Source of the DNA: B2-G16 sp964528085 | GTDB lineage: Bacteria; Bipolaricaulota; Bipolaricaulia; UBA7950; UBA9294 | Length of the DNA: 64,000 nt | Reading direction: 5' to 3' | Assembly (NCBI GenBank): GCA_964528085.1 | Contig: CAZGRE010000001.1 | Location: 16,834 to 80,833 of the forward strand | In this document: positions 24,060 through 33,722 of the stretch, piece after piece | Numbering within the stretch: the stretch's first letter is position 1 | Layout of the letters: every line of letters starts with the position of its first letter | Position numbers and translations under genes: made by a program | Notes under the pieces: generated by a model | Seen by the model: the letters and a program-made list of their open reading frames with translations, nothing else | The model's database searches: none | What the model was told of the DNA's origin: nothing

Positions 24060-25048
24060 AGCTCTCCGTCCTCGGAGCGGGGGGGTGGGGGACAGCGATA
24101 GCCCGCCTCCTTGCGAACAGCTCGCACGAGACTCTCCTGTGGGCGCGCAATCCTAAGAGGGCGGAGAAGATCGCCCGAACCCGCGAGAACAAGAGGTACC
24201 TCCCCGGCGTATCCCTCCCTTTCAGCCTCAAGGTGACGGCGGATTTGGAAGAGGCGCTCAAGGTAGATGCGATCTTCCTTGCTGTGCCGTCGTTTGCAAT
24301 GGCCGAGCTCCTTGAGAGGCTCGCCGGTTTCAGGAAGCTACCGAAGACGGTGATCAACCTCGCCAAAGGGCTCGACCGCGCCTCCCGCCGGACGATGTCC
24401 GAGCTGATCGAGGAGCATCTCCCCGGGGTAGCGGCATTCACCCTCTCCGGCCCGAGCCACGCCGAGGAGGTCGGGAGGGACATGCCGACCGCGGTCGTAC
24501 TCGCCGGGCGGGACCTGAAGCTCGGATCCTCCCTTCAGCACGCGATCGCGACCCCCCGCTTCCGGGTCTATCTCTCCGATGACATCCGCGGGGTCGAGCT
24601 CTGCGGAACGGTGAAGAACATCATCGCGATCGCAAGCGGCATCTCGGACGGGTTGGGGTACGGGGACAACAGCCGCGGCGCGCTGATCACCCGCGGACTG
24701 ACGGAGATGTCCCGATTCGGGGAGCACCTATCGATCAAGAAGGAGACCCTGTTCGGCCTCTCCGGCCTCGGCGACCTCGTGGCGACGTGCACGAGCGAGC
24801 ACAGCCGGAACCGTTACGTCGGCTACCGCCTCGGGAAGGGGGAGAGGATCGAGGATATCCTGAGCGGGATGAATATGGTCGCCGAAGGGGTCTACGCCAC
24901 CCGGATCGTCCATGCGATGGCGAAGGAGCGGAAGATCGAGATGCCGATCACCGAAGCGGTGCACGCCCTCTTGACCGGGAGGGCCGATCCGCTCAGCCTG
25001 GTCGATAGGATCATGACCCGTTCCCCGAAGCGGGAGGGATTCTCATAG
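24056..25048 (+). CDS. gpsA: Glycerol-3-phosphate dehydrogenase [NAD(P)+]
   Basis: The enzyme (330 residues) reduces dihydroxyacetone phosphate to sn-glycerol 3-phosphate for phospholipid synthesis. It has the N-terminal dinucleotide fold MKLSVLGAGGWGTAIARLLA, INLAKGLDR, TLSGPSHAEEVG, the catalytic-lysine block CGTVKNIIAIASGISDGLGYG, and GLSGLGDLVATCTSEHSRN. It is coupled to ctpA by ATGA overlap and followed one base later by an FAD reductase. Confidence 0.95.
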   Translation: MKLSVLGAGGWGTAIARLLANSSHETLLWARNPKRAEKIARTRENKRYLPGVSLPFSLKVTADLEEALKVDAIFLAVPSFAMAELLERLAGFRKLPKTVINLAKGLDRASRRTMSELIEEHLPGVAAFTLSGPSHAEEVGRDMPTAVVLAGRDLKLGSSLQHAIATPRFRVYLSDDIRGVELCGTVKNIIAIASGISDGLGYGDNSRGALITRGLTEMSRFGEHLSIKKETLFGLSGLGDLVATCTSEHSRNRYVGYRLGKGERIEDILSGMNMVAEGVYATRIVHAMAKERKIEMPITEAVHALLTGRADPLSLVDRIMTRSPKREGFS

Positions 25049-25049
25049 G

Positions 25050-26264
25050 ATGGACCGGTATCACGTGATCGTGATCGGGGGAGGCCCGATCGGCGCGGCC
25101 GCCGCACGCGAGGCGGCGAGATCCGGGGCGCGGACCCTCCTCGTCGAGCGGAGAAAGAGGATGGAAGGGCCGGTCCCCTGCACAGGCCTGGTCAGCCCAC
25201 GCACCCTCCCCACCCTCGGGGGATCATCGAAATCGATCATCCGGGAGATCCGCGCGGTGACGGCGCACGCCCCGGATGGAAGTCGCCTTCACCTCCGGAG
25301 CGATGAGACGAAAGGGCTTGTCATCGACCGACCATCCCTCGAAATGGAGCTCCTTGAGGCCGCCCGCTCGGCCGGGGCCGAGATCCTGTTGGGAACGAAG
25401 GCCGATGTCAAAAGGGAGGGTGAGATAACCCTCGTCTCCGAGTCGGGGGAAGAGCGGTTGGAGGCGGATGTGATAATCGGGGCGGATGGATCGAAAAGCA
25501 GGATCGCCTCCGAATTCGGGCTCACTTGTGATCAGCCGCCGCTTTCGGCCGCCCAGGCGGTGATCGAGGCCGAACCGGAAGAGGAGGATAGGGTCGAGGT
25601 CTACTTCGGCCGGACCGTCGCCCCCGGTTTCTTCGGCTGGGCCGTCCCGGCCGAGCGCAACCGGGTCAGGGTCGGCGTCGCTATCACAGCAGGTATTGAC
25701 CCGAAACCGTTCCTCGATCGGCTCCTCGCCGTTCATTTCCCGACAAGCCGGGTCGTCTCCCGCGCCTTCGGCCTCATCCCCTCCCGCCCGGTCGATCGCT
25801 CGATCGCCGATCGGGTCATCCTCGTCGGCGACGCCGCCGGTCAGGTGAAGCCCCTATCCGGAGGGGGTCTTTACACCGGCGGGATCTGCGCCCGGATCGC
25901 GGGGAGGATCGCCGCCGAAGCCGCCCTCTCCGGCCGGAGCGACCGGGAATCCCTGATCGAATACGAGACCGAATGGCAGGGGGCGATCGGATCCGAGATC
26001 CGGTTCGGGCTCGCCGCCCGGGAGGCCCTCCTCCCCCTCGACGATCGAGGGATCAACGCCCTCTTCTCCTCCATCGACGATCCCGACCTACTCCGGTTCA
26101 TCGCAGAATCAGGCGACATCGACCGGCCGAGCCTGCTCATCCCCGCGCTCATCCGCCGCCCTCACCTGTGGGAGCTGGTCCTTCAGATCGCAAGGATCAT
26201 GGAGGAGTATAAGGAGAAGGAGGACGTCCGGCCGCTTGGTCAGGGTCTGAATGCCGACCTATAA
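25050..26264 (+). CDS. Geranylgeranyl reductase family FAD-dependent oxidoreductase
   Basis: A 404-residue flavoprotein beginning HVIVIGGGPIGAAAAREAAR (FAD Rossmann motif). It has the family PCTGLVSPR block near residue 47, VIIGADGSKSRIA, and DRVILVGDAAGQVKPLSGGG for the second FAD contact. Members saturate isoprenoid chains of archaeal lipids, chlorophyll or menaquinone. Its position directly after gpsA suggests a membrane-lipid or quinone role, but this is inference. The ATG is 1 bp after the gpsA stop. Confidence 0.82.
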   Translation: MDRYHVIVIGGGPIGAAAAREAARSGARTLLVERRKRMEGPVPCTGLVSPRTLPTLGGSSKSIIREIRAVTAHAPDGSRLHLRSDETKGLVIDRPSLEMELLEAARSAGAEILLGTKADVKREGEITLVSESGEERLEADVIIGADGSKSRIASEFGLTCDQPPLSAAQAVIEAEPEEEDRVEVYFGRTVAPGFFGWAVPAERNRVRVGVAITAGIDPKPFLDRLLAVHFPTSRVVSRAFGLIPSRPVDRSIADRVILVGDAAGQVKPLSGGGLYTGGICARIAGRIAAEAALSGRSDRESLIEYETEWQGAIGSEIRFGLAAREALLPLDDRGINALFSSIDDPDLLRFIAESGDIDRPSLLIPALIRRPHLWELVLQIARIMEEYKEKEDVRPLGQGLNADL

Positions 26265-26265
26265 T
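26236..26265 (+). promoter_or_regulatory. Promoter with perfect TATAAT just before the O-antigen ligase-like gene
   Basis: -35 TTGGTC (26236-26241), 18-bp spacer, -10 TATAAT (26260-26265), overlapping the end of the reductase gene. The predicted start (about 26272) is 3 bases before ATG 26275, so the transcript would be leaderless. Confidence 0.6.
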
Positions 26266-26274
26266 CTTCTGACA

Positions 26275-28389
26275 ATGGCAAAGAAAAGAGGGAAGAAAGG
26301 GGAGAGGAGGAACGAGCGGATCCCGTGGGAGCGGATACTCGTCTATGGGATAGCGTTCATCGTATTCGCCATCCCCTTGTTCATCTGGCCGGGGATCACG
26401 GAGTACGGCTACGGAAAGTCGATCGTCGGATTGATCGCGATATCCCTCCTTTCGATCCTATGGGGGGTCTCGGCCTGGGAGAGGAAGGCCTGGTCGATCC
26501 GGATCCCGTGGATCATATTCCCCGTCCTCGGGTTCGTCATCGCCTCCCTGTTCTCGCTCCTCAGCGCGACAAACGGGAGGGTCGTGGTGCAGAGCCTCGT
26601 CCTCGTCGTCTTCTTCTTCCAGCTTTTTTTAATCATCGCAAACGTCGTCCGCGAGAAGAAGGACGTAAACCTGATCCTGTTCTCGCTCCTCGCATCCGGC
26701 TTCCTCGCCGCCCTGTATGGGATGCTGCAATACCTCGGCGTCATGCGCGGGACGGTGATCGGCGGATCGGGGCTGGGGAACATCATCTCCACGATGGGGA
26801 ACCGGAACTACCTCGGCGGTTTCCTCGCCTACATCCTATTCCCGGCCGTCGTCCTGATCGTACGCCTCCGCTCGCGGTCGCTCCGCGCGCTGGCGATCCT
26901 CCTGATCGCGTTCTCGTTCGGGATGACGATGATGGTCCACCAGATGGGGGTGGTGGTGGCGCTGATCGTCGCAGCGGTCGCGCTGATCATCGGCCTTCTC
27001 ATATTCCGACCGGTCGAGCCGATCCGGAAGAATCGCGGATGGCTGATCGCCCTCGGGCTGGCGCTCGTCATCACGTTCCTGATCGAGGCCCCAGCAGGGC
27101 CGCTGAACTCGGTCGTCGGTCTGTCGGCCGATAGCTGGATCGGGCGGATATGGGCGGCGAGCTCGGGGAAGACCCGCTCGTGGGACTGGTGGGTCGGCTG
27201 GGAGATGTTCAAGGATCATCCCCTGACCGGGGTCGGCCTCGGAAACTACAAGCTCAACTTCATCCCGTACAAGGCGAAGTTCCTCGCCACCCCGCGGGGG
27301 GAGGGATATAACTTCTACATCCCGCGGGCGGCGCAGGCGCACAACGAATACGTGCAGATCATAGCCGAGCTTGGAATCCTCGGCCTGATCGCGCTTCTAT
27401 CCCTCATCGTCATCCTCCCGCTCTCCGTCTGGAGGAGGCTGCGGAGAAACGCCGATGAAGGGGACCGGTTCGACCTTATCCTCCTCGCTTGCGGGATGGT
27501 CGCCTTCCTCGTCCACGCCCTCGTCAGCTTCCCCGCCCATCTACCGGCGTCGAGCCTCGCCGTCCTCGTCGCCGGCGGGCTCCTCTTCTCCCGCGCCTAC
27601 GGGGAGGAGGCGACGGCGAAGCTCTCCCTCTCCGGCTGGGGGATGAAGTCGGCGCTCGCAGCGGTCACAGTGATTGGCATCGTCGTATCGGTCATCGCCG
27701 GCCGGGACCTTCAGGCGAACGTCCTCATGGGTAAAGGGATCGAGCAACTCCAGCTGGGGAATATCCAGAAGGCCGAAGAGACGCTGAAACGGAGCGTGAG
27801 GCTAGACTTCGCGCCGCGACAGACCTACTACTATCTCGCCGCAGCACAGGCGAAGCTCGGAAAGTACGACGAGGCCCTCTCGAACTACGAGCGCTGCCTC
27901 ACCCGGTTCGTCGACGAACAGGTCTACCTCATGTACGCCGACCTCGCGACGACGCTCGGAAAGACCGAGGAGGCAAGCGGTGCCCTCGAGCTTCTCCTTG
28001 AATCCCATCCGAGCCGGGAGATCGAGACGAGGGCCCGCTACATCGAGGCGAATATCGCCCTCAAGGAGAGGGACTATTCAAGAGCGATCGACATCCTCGA
28101 GCGGCTGATAGAGGACGCCCCGAATTTCGAGCTCGCCTACATCGGCCTCGGGAACATCTTCTTAGCGAGGGGGATGCCGGTGAACGCTCGGAGTGCATTC
28201 GAGGAGGGGCTCGCCGTCATCGAGAAGCGCCTGGCGGCGGCCGAGCGGAGGCTTTCAGGGGCGAGGCAGATGTCGACGGAGACCTACGGGCAGCTCCGCC
28301 AGACGATCGAGACCCTGAGGAAGGAGCGGGACTACATAACCGCCCAGCTTAAGAAGCTTCCGGGGGCGGAATCGAACCCGTCTCCTTGA
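26275..28389 (+). CDS. O-antigen ligase/polymerase-like membrane protein with C-terminal TPRs
   Basis: A protein of about 704 residues. The first about 475 residues carry a dozen hydrophobic spans with the Wzy_C/O-antigen ligase centre: WDWWVGWEMFKDHPLTGVGLGNYKLNF and AAQAHNEYVQIIAELGILGL, which holds the conserved His-Asn region. After the last span (about 480) comes a soluble TPR-rich tail (KAEETLKRSVRLDFAPRQTYYYLAAAQAKLGKYDEALS) ending in a coiled coil. It probably joins or polymerises surface glycans at the outer face of the inner membrane. ATG 26275 lies right after a strong promoter; ATG 26251 is the alternative. Confidence 0.83.
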   Translation: MAKKRGKKGERRNERIPWERILVYGIAFIVFAIPLFIWPGITEYGYGKSIVGLIAISLLSILWGVSAWERKAWSIRIPWIIFPVLGFVIASLFSLLSATNGRVVVQSLVLVVFFFQLFLIIANVVREKKDVNLILFSLLASGFLAALYGMLQYLGVMRGTVIGGSGLGNIISTMGNRNYLGGFLAYILFPAVVLIVRLRSRSLRALAILLIAFSFGMTMMVHQMGVVVALIVAAVALIIGLLIFRPVEPIRKNRGWLIALGLALVITFLIEAPAGPLNSVVGLSADSWIGRIWAASSGKTRSWDWWVGWEMFKDHPLTGVGLGNYKLNFIPYKAKFLATPRGEGYNFYIPRAAQAHNEYVQIIAELGILGLIALLSLIVILPLSVWRRLRRNADEGDRFDLILLACGMVAFLVHALVSFPAHLPASSLAVLVAGGLLFSRAYGEEATAKLSLSGWGMKSALAAVTVIGIVVSVIAGRDLQANVLMGKGIEQLQLGNIQKAEETLKRSVRLDFAPRQTYYYLAAAQAKLGKYDEALSNYERCLTRFVDEQVYLMYADLATTLGKTEEASGALELLLESHPSREIETRARYIEANIALKERDYSRAIDILERLIEDAPNFELAYIGLGNIFLARGMPVNARSAFEEGLAVIEKRLAAAERRLSGARQMSTETYGQLRQTIETLRKERDYITAQLKKLPGAESNPSP

Positions 28390-28414
28390 AGCCCGATTCA
28401 GCCGTTCCTATACT
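28386..28414 (+). promoter_or_regulatory. Promoter of secA
   Basis: -35 TTGAAG (28386-28391), 17-bp spacer, -10 TATACT (28409-28414). The predicted leader is about 10 nt and has no ribosome-binding site. Confidence 0.62.
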
Positions 28415-28430
28415 GACTGCGTGATCGAAA

Positions 28431-31007
28431 ATGGCGATTGATACGATCCGCCGCACCGTCGACTTCCTGTTCGGCCAGACGAACGCGCAGCAGCTGAAGC
28501 GGCTCGAACGCGAGCTCCAAGAGATCAACGCGCTCGAGAAGGGAATAAGCTCGCTGAGCGATCAGGCCCTACGGGCGAAGACGGATGAGTTCAAGCTCAG
28601 GCTGAAGCGCGGCGAATCGAAGCTCGATATCCGGCCCGAAGCGTACGCCGTCGTCCGCGAGGTCGCGAAGAGGACGGTCGGGATGCGGCCGTTCGATGTG
28701 CAGATCCTCGGTGCCCTCGCCCTCGACAACCGCCGGATCGCGGAGATGCAGACCGGTGAGGGTAAGACCCTCGTCGCCACCCTACCGGCCTATCTGAACG
28801 CCCTCGTCGGGAAGGTACACGTCGTCACGGTCAACGACTACCTCGCCCGCCGCGACCGGGAGTGGATGGGGCCGATATACGAGTTCCTCGGGCTCTCCGT
28901 CGGCCTCCTCCAGGAGGACACCCCCCCGGACGAGCGGAAGGAGGCGTATCGGGCGGACATAACCTACGGGACGAACAACCAGTTCGGGTTCGACTACCTC
29001 CGCGACAACATGGTCCTCTCCGCCGATCAGAAGGTGCAGGGGCCGCTCGACTTCGCCATCATCGACGAGATCGACAACATCCTGATCGACGAGGCACGGA
29101 CCCCTCTCATCATCTCCGGCTCGACGGCCGAGTCGATCGACCTCTACCGAAAGTTCGCATCACTCGCCCGCCGGTTCCGGAAGGACGAGGACTTCGAGAT
29201 CGACGAGGAGGCACGCCGGCTGACCCTGACCGACGCAGGGATCCACAAGGCGGAAGAGGCGCTGAACGTCGACAACCTGTTCACACCCGAGCATCAGGAG
29301 ACCCTCCACTACCTCGAGAACGCGCTCCGCGCCCTGCACATGTTCCACAAGGAACAGCACTACATCGTCAAGGACGGACGGGTGATGATCGTCGATGAGT
29401 TCACCGGCCGGCTGATGCCGGACCGCCGCTACTCCGACGGCCTCCACCAGGCGCTCGAGGCGAAGGAGGGCCTGACCGTTCAGCGCGAGTCTCAGACCCT
29501 GGCGCAGATCACGCTCCAGCACTACTTCCAGCTGTACAAGGGCCTGTGCGGAATGACCGGAACGGCGAAGACGGAGGAGGAGGAGTTCAAGGAGATCTAC
29601 GGGCTCCCGGTCCTCGTCATCCCGACGAACAAGCCGCTCCGCCGCGATGCGAAGCCGGACCTCATCTTCAGGACCCGCAAGGCGAAGTTCGAGGCGATCG
29701 CCGAGGAGGTCGAACGGCTTCACAAGGAGGGGCGGCCGGTCTTGATCGGGACGAACTCGATCGAAAAATCGGAGTATCTCTCGAAGCTTCTGAAGAAGCG
29801 GGGGCTGTCCCACCACGTCCTGAACGCCAAGTACCACGAGAAGGAGGCGGAGATCGTCGCCCAGGCCGGCCAGAGGGGAGCGATAACGGTGGCGACGAAC
29901 ATGGCCGGGAGGGGGACTGACATCAAGCTCGGTGAAGGGGTGGCGGAGCTCGGCGGGCTGCACGTCATCGGGTGTCAGCGCCACGAGTCGAGAAGGATCG
30001 ACAACCAGCTGATCGGCCGCGCCGGAAGGCAGGGGGATCCCGGCTCGTCGCAGTTCTACCTCTCGCTCGAGGACGACCTCCTCCGGATCTTCGGCGGGGA
30101 TCGGATCGGCCCGCTGATGGACCGATTCGGGATGAAGGAGGGGGAGGCGATCGAGCACAACCTGTTGACGAGCGCGATCCGCCGGGCACAGAAGCGGGTC
30201 GAGGGGAGGAACTTCGAGATCAGAAAGAGGCTCCTCGAGTTCGACCTCGTCCTCGCCAAGCAGCGTCAGGCGATCTACTCCCTTCGCGACCGCTTCCTCC
30301 TCCCTTCCTCCCCGGAAGAGGAGATCCCGGAGGAGGAGCAAGAGAACCTCGATCAATACCTTCATGATCTATTCGAGGAGATCGCCGAGAACCTCGTCAA
30401 CGCCTACGCAGCGCCTAACGCTCCGCGGGACTCCTGGAACATCAGTGGCCTTGCGCGGGAGCTCTCGACGTACGGTCCGATCGCTTCGTCAAGCCTGGAG
30501 AGGAAGGATCATGGCGGGCTGATCGAGACCGCGGTCGGTCACCTGAAAGCCGCCCTTGCAGCGCAGAAGGAACGGATCGGAAAGCCGTTCCCCTTGATCG
30601 CCCGCTATGTCATCCTGACCACCCTCGACGAGGCGTGGCGGACGCACCTGTACAACCTCGACGATCTGAAAGGGGGGATCGGCTGGACCGCCTACGCCGG
30701 GACCGACCCGCTCGTCGCGTTCAAGCGGGAATCGTTCGCCATGTTCCAGGAGATGCTCGCCCACACCGCGGAGAAGATCGTCCGGATCCTCTTAAACCCG
30801 AGGCTTACCGTCAAGCCAGCCGGTTCACCGACCAGGCCGCAGCGGAAGATCGACTACCTCCACCTCCAGGGGGAGAGGCCGGGACCGACCCCGGAGAGGC
30901 CGAGGCCCCGTCGCCCGGTCAAGGTCGGGAAGAAGCCAGGTCGGAACGACCCCTGCCCGTGCGGATCGGGGAAGAAGTACAAGAACTGCTGCGGTCGGAA
31001 TCAATAG
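28431..31007 (+). CDS. secA: Protein translocase subunit SecA
   Basis: This 858-residue ATPase motor pushes preproteins through SecYEG. DEAD-type motor: MQTGEGKTLVATLPAYLNAL (Walker A), DEIDNILIDEARTPLIISG (Walker B), preprotein cross-linking domain around 230-360, and motif NMAGRGTDIKLGEGV. The C-terminal zinc SEC-C motif is CPCGSGKKYKNCC. Full length. No Shine-Dalgarno sequence precedes the ATG. It ends with a 7-bp overlap against the convergent ABC ATPase gene. Confidence 0.97.
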   Translation: MAIDTIRRTVDFLFGQTNAQQLKRLERELQEINALEKGISSLSDQALRAKTDEFKLRLKRGESKLDIRPEAYAVVREVAKRTVGMRPFDVQILGALALDNRRIAEMQTGEGKTLVATLPAYLNALVGKVHVVTVNDYLARRDREWMGPIYEFLGLSVGLLQEDTPPDERKEAYRADITYGTNNQFGFDYLRDNMVLSADQKVQGPLDFAIIDEIDNILIDEARTPLIISGSTAESIDLYRKFASLARRFRKDEDFEIDEEARRLTLTDAGIHKAEEALNVDNLFTPEHQETLHYLENALRALHMFHKEQHYIVKDGRVMIVDEFTGRLMPDRRYSDGLHQALEAKEGLTVQRESQTLAQITLQHYFQLYKGLCGMTGTAKTEEEEFKEIYGLPVLVIPTNKPLRRDAKPDLIFRTRKAKFEAIAEEVERLHKEGRPVLIGTNSIEKSEYLSKLLKKRGLSHHVLNAKYHEKEAEIVAQAGQRGAITVATNMAGRGTDIKLGEGVAELGGLHVIGCQRHESRRIDNQLIGRAGRQGDPGSSQFYLSLEDDLLRIFGGDRIGPLMDRFGMKEGEAIEHNLLTSAIRRAQKRVEGRNFEIRKRLLEFDLVLAKQRQAIYSLRDRFLLPSSPEEEIPEEEQENLDQYLHDLFEEIAENLVNAYAAPNAPRDSWNISGLARELSTYGPIASSSLERKDHGGLIETAVGHLKAALAAQKERIGKPFPLIARYVILTTLDEAWRTHLYNLDDLKGGIGWTAYAGTDPLVAFKRESFAMFQEMLAHTAEKIVRILLNPRLTVKPAGSPTRPQRKIDYLHLQGERPGPTPERPRPRRPVKVGKKPGRNDPCPCGSGKKYKNCCGRNQ

Positions 31008-31789
31008 CCGACCCCGAGGAGGAGCTCATCGTCGACGATGTGCCTCCGGGAGAAGAGATCGACGAGGTCGCTCACCGTCGCAGATCTCTTCTCCTCGCCG
31101 GCGAGCGAGTAGACGATCCTCCCCTTGTGCATCATGACGAGCCGGTCCCCCCAGGCGATCGCCTGCTCCATGTTGTGGGTGACCATGATCGTCGTCAGAG
31201 AGGCCTCCGCCACGAGCTCACCGGTCATCTTCGTTATCGCCGCCGCATTCGCCGGATCGAGGGCCGCGGTATGCTCATCCAGCAGGAGGAGGTCGGGTAG
31301 GGCGAGGGTGACCATTGCCACCGTCAGGGCCTGCCTCTCCCCGCCGGACAGGGTGGATACGGGGTCGTTAAGCCTCCCCTCGAGCCCCATCCCGAGCCTC
31401 TCCATCAGCCTGCGCATCTCCCTCAGGCGGCCGGTCGTTATCGCCCGCCTGAGCCGGCGGCCCGAGCGCTTCATCGCGATGGCGAGGTTCTCCGCGACCG
31501 TCATCGATGGGACCGTACCGGCGACCGGATCCTGAACGATCCGACCGATCCAGCGAGCACGCCGGTACGCCGGAACCCCGGTCACATCGCGATCACCGAG
31601 GAGGATCCTCCCCGACGTCGGGGGGAAGCTCCCCGCGATCAGGTTGAGGAGCGTGCTCTTCCCGGCGCCGTTCGACCCGATCACGGTGAGGAAGTCACCC
31701 CGCTTGAGGTGAAGGTCGATCTCGCGGAGGGCGTGGACCCGTTCGCCCCCCGTCCCGAACGTCTTCGATACCCCTAAGAGCCTCAACAT
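31001..31789 (-). CDS. Aromatic-type amino acid ABC transporter, ATP-binding protein
   Basis: A 262-residue ATPase with Walker A GSNGAGKST, signature TLSGGERQAL, Walker B LLLLDEHTAALDP (DEH in place of DEP, common in this family) and VTHNMEQA. It starts MLRLLGVSKTFG at ATG 31789, inside the end of the permease gene (7-bp overlap). A longer open frame to 31972 is shadow sequence of the permease. Together with the next two genes it forms a TrpXYZ-type uptake system. Confidence 0.9.
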   Translation of the reverse strand: MLRLLGVSKTFGTGGERVHALREIDLHLKRGDFLTVIGSNGAGKSTLLNLIAGSFPPTSGRILLGDRDVTGVPAYRRARWIGRIVQDPVAGTVPSMTVAENLAIAMKRSGRRLRRAITTGRLREMRRLMERLGMGLEGRLNDPVSTLSGGERQALTVAMVTLALPDLLLLDEHTAALDPANAAAITKMTGELVAEASLTTIMVTHNMEQAIAWGDRLVMMHKGRIVYSLAGEEKRSATVSDLVDLFSRRHIVDDELLLGVGY

Positions 31790-32682
31790 GCGCGCACCCT
31801 CCTCTGCCTGCGATCGCGCAGGTAGGGGGCGACGAGGGCGAGGATCACGATCAGCGAGGTGATTAGCTTGAGATCGCTCGCCTCGAATCCGACCACGTAT
31901 CCGTAGCGGAGCGCGAGGACGACGGCGAGGCGGTAGACGATCGACCCGAGGAGGACGCTCGTCGTCATCCATCCCACCCTCCGCGAGCGGATCAGGGCCC
32001 CGCCGATGATCACCGCAGCGAGCCCGGTGACGATCGTCCCGATCCCCATCCCGACATCGGCGAATCCGCTGTACTGGGCGACGAGCCCCCCCGACAGGGC
32101 GACGAGCCCGTTCGCCAGGGAGAGCCCAACGAGCTTCATCGTAGCGGTGTTCACCCCATGGGCGGTGATCATACCCTCGCTCTCACCGGTGGCGCGGAGG
32201 GCGAACCCGATCTCCGTCCGGAGGAACGAGTCGAGGACGGCCTTGACCGCGAAGGTGATGAGGGCGATGAAGGCGACGACCGCCATCCCGCCGAGCGGCG
32301 ACCACGCCGCCGCGATCAGCCGCGTCGCCGTCGGGACCCGGAGGAGCGAGATGTTCGGCCGCCCCATGATCCTCAGGTTGATCGAGTAGAGCATGATCAT
32401 CGTCAACACCCCGGCAAGGAGGTCCTTGATCCCAAGCTTCGTGTTCAGGATTCCGGTCACCATCCCGGCGAACATCCCGGCGATGAAGGCAAGCGGCAGG
32501 ACGGTGAACGGGTCGATACCGAACCGTTTCAACAGGATCGAAGCGATGGCCGCTCCGGTGACGAAGCTTCCGTCGACCGTCAGATCCGGGAAGTCCAGGA
32601 TCCGATAGGTAAGGAACACACCGAGGGCAGCAATACCGTAGGCCAGGCCCTGTTCGAGTGCATGAAATAGGAGAGCAGCCAT
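31783..32682 (-). CDS. Aromatic-type amino acid ABC transporter, permease
   Basis: A 299-residue permease with about eight spans, starting MAALLFHALEQGLAYGIAAL. It has FLTYRILDFPDLTVDGSFVTGAA, a block typical of permeases paired with PF04392 binding proteins (the tryptophan/tyrosine TrpXYZ type). It follows the binding-protein gene by 12 bp. Confidence 0.88.
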   Translation of the reverse strand: MAALLFHALEQGLAYGIAALGVFLTYRILDFPDLTVDGSFVTGAAIASILLKRFGIDPFTVLPLAFIAGMFAGMVTGILNTKLGIKDLLAGVLTMIMLYSINLRIMGRPNISLLRVPTATRLIAAAWSPLGGMAVVAFIALITFAVKAVLDSFLRTEIGFALRATGESEGMITAHGVNTATMKLVGLSLANGLVALSGGLVAQYSGFADVGMGIGTIVTGLAAVIIGGALIRSRRVGWMTTSVLLGSIVYRLAVVLALRYGYVVGFEASDLKLITSLIVILALVAPYLRDRRQRRVRAC

Positions 32683-32694
32683 CGCTTCCCCTTC

Positions 32695-33693
32695 CTAGTC
32701 CTTCCTCTCCCAGATCACACCGCCGTAGAGGATCGCCGATGCCTGATCGATCACGCTTTGCGGGAAGCGGAGACCGATCCGGGCCGCTTCGTCGAGGTTC
32801 AGCTCGACCTCGGCGGTCGACTGATACGTCACCGGGATCTCGTCCGGGCTGGTCCCGGAGAGGACCTTAAGGACGATCTCCCCCACCGTCAGTCCGTGCT
32901 CGTAATAGTCGAACCCGGCGACGAGGGTCGCGTTCGGAAGGCTCGTCGGATCGGCCATCAGGAACGGGACACCCGCCTCCTGCGACGCCGCGAGGACGGA
33001 GTCGATCGCGGAGACGACGGTGTTGTCGGTCGTCACGTAGAACGCATCGACCCTCCCCACCAGCGACTGGGCCGCGATCGGGACGTTAGCCGTCGAATCC
33101 GCCGTCGCCGTGACGATCTGAAGGCCAAGATCCGGGGCCGCCGCCTTCGCCATGTCCGTCAGGATCGCTGAGTTCGCCTCACCCGGGTTGTAGACGATCC
33201 CGATCTTGGCGATATCAGGTGCCAGATCCTTCAGGAGCCGGAGATGGGCCGCCACCGGGATCATGTCGGAGACGCCGGTGACGTTCCCGTTCCCCGACGG
33301 ATCGGTCGCGCTCGGAACGAGGTTCGCCCCCACCGGATCGGTCACCGCCCCGTATATCACCGGGACGGAGCTACCGCGGAAGGCCTCGACCACCGCCTGC
33401 GCCGACGGCGTGGCGATCGCCACAACGAGGTCGACCCCTTGGGAGCGGAAGTTCTGAGCGATCGAAACCGCATTCCCCATATCCCCTTGCGCGCTTGCAA
33501 GGAGATACTCGACGTCGACCCCTTCCACGTAACCGGCAGCCGTAAGGGCGTCGATCACCCCTTTCTCCACCGCATCGAGCGCCGGATGCTCCACGATCTT
33601 GGTGATCCCGATCCGAATCGGGGACGACACCCCCAAAAGCGCGATACTCACGATGATCAGCCCGATCACTAACCCTATTACCGTTCGCTTCAC
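32695..33693 (-). CDS. ABC transporter substrate-binding protein, TrpX/PF04392 family
   Basis: This 332-residue exported protein has a signal peptide at 1-23 (LVIGLIIVSIALLGVSS). The two-lobed domain is characteristic: IRIGITKIVEHPALDAVEKG, DLVVAIATPSAQAV, PVIYGAVTDPVGA, NVTGVSDMIPV, KIGIVYNPGEANS. The family includes tryptophan and tyrosine binders. The start is GTG 33693 behind AAGGAGGG. It is the first gene after a 320-nt leader encoding an aromatic-rich peptide and an attenuator, which supports aromatic amino acids as substrate. Confidence 0.88.
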   Translation of the reverse strand: MKRTVIGLVIGLIIVSIALLGVSSPIRIGITKIVEHPALDAVEKGVIDALTAAGYVEGVDVEYLLASAQGDMGNAVSIAQNFRSQGVDLVVAIATPSAQAVVEAFRGSSVPVIYGAVTDPVGANLVPSATDPSGNGNVTGVSDMIPVAAHLRLLKDLAPDIAKIGIVYNPGEANSAILTDMAKAAAPDLGLQIVTATADSTANVPIAAQSLVGRVDAFYVTTDNTVVSAIDSVLAASQEAGVPFLMADPTSLPNATLVAGFDYYEHGLTVGEIVLKVLSGTSPDEIPVTYQSTAEVELNLDEAARIGLRFPQSVIDQASAILYGGVIWERKD

Positions 33694-33722
33694 TTTTATC
33701 CCTCCTTGCTTATCCTTGTAAA

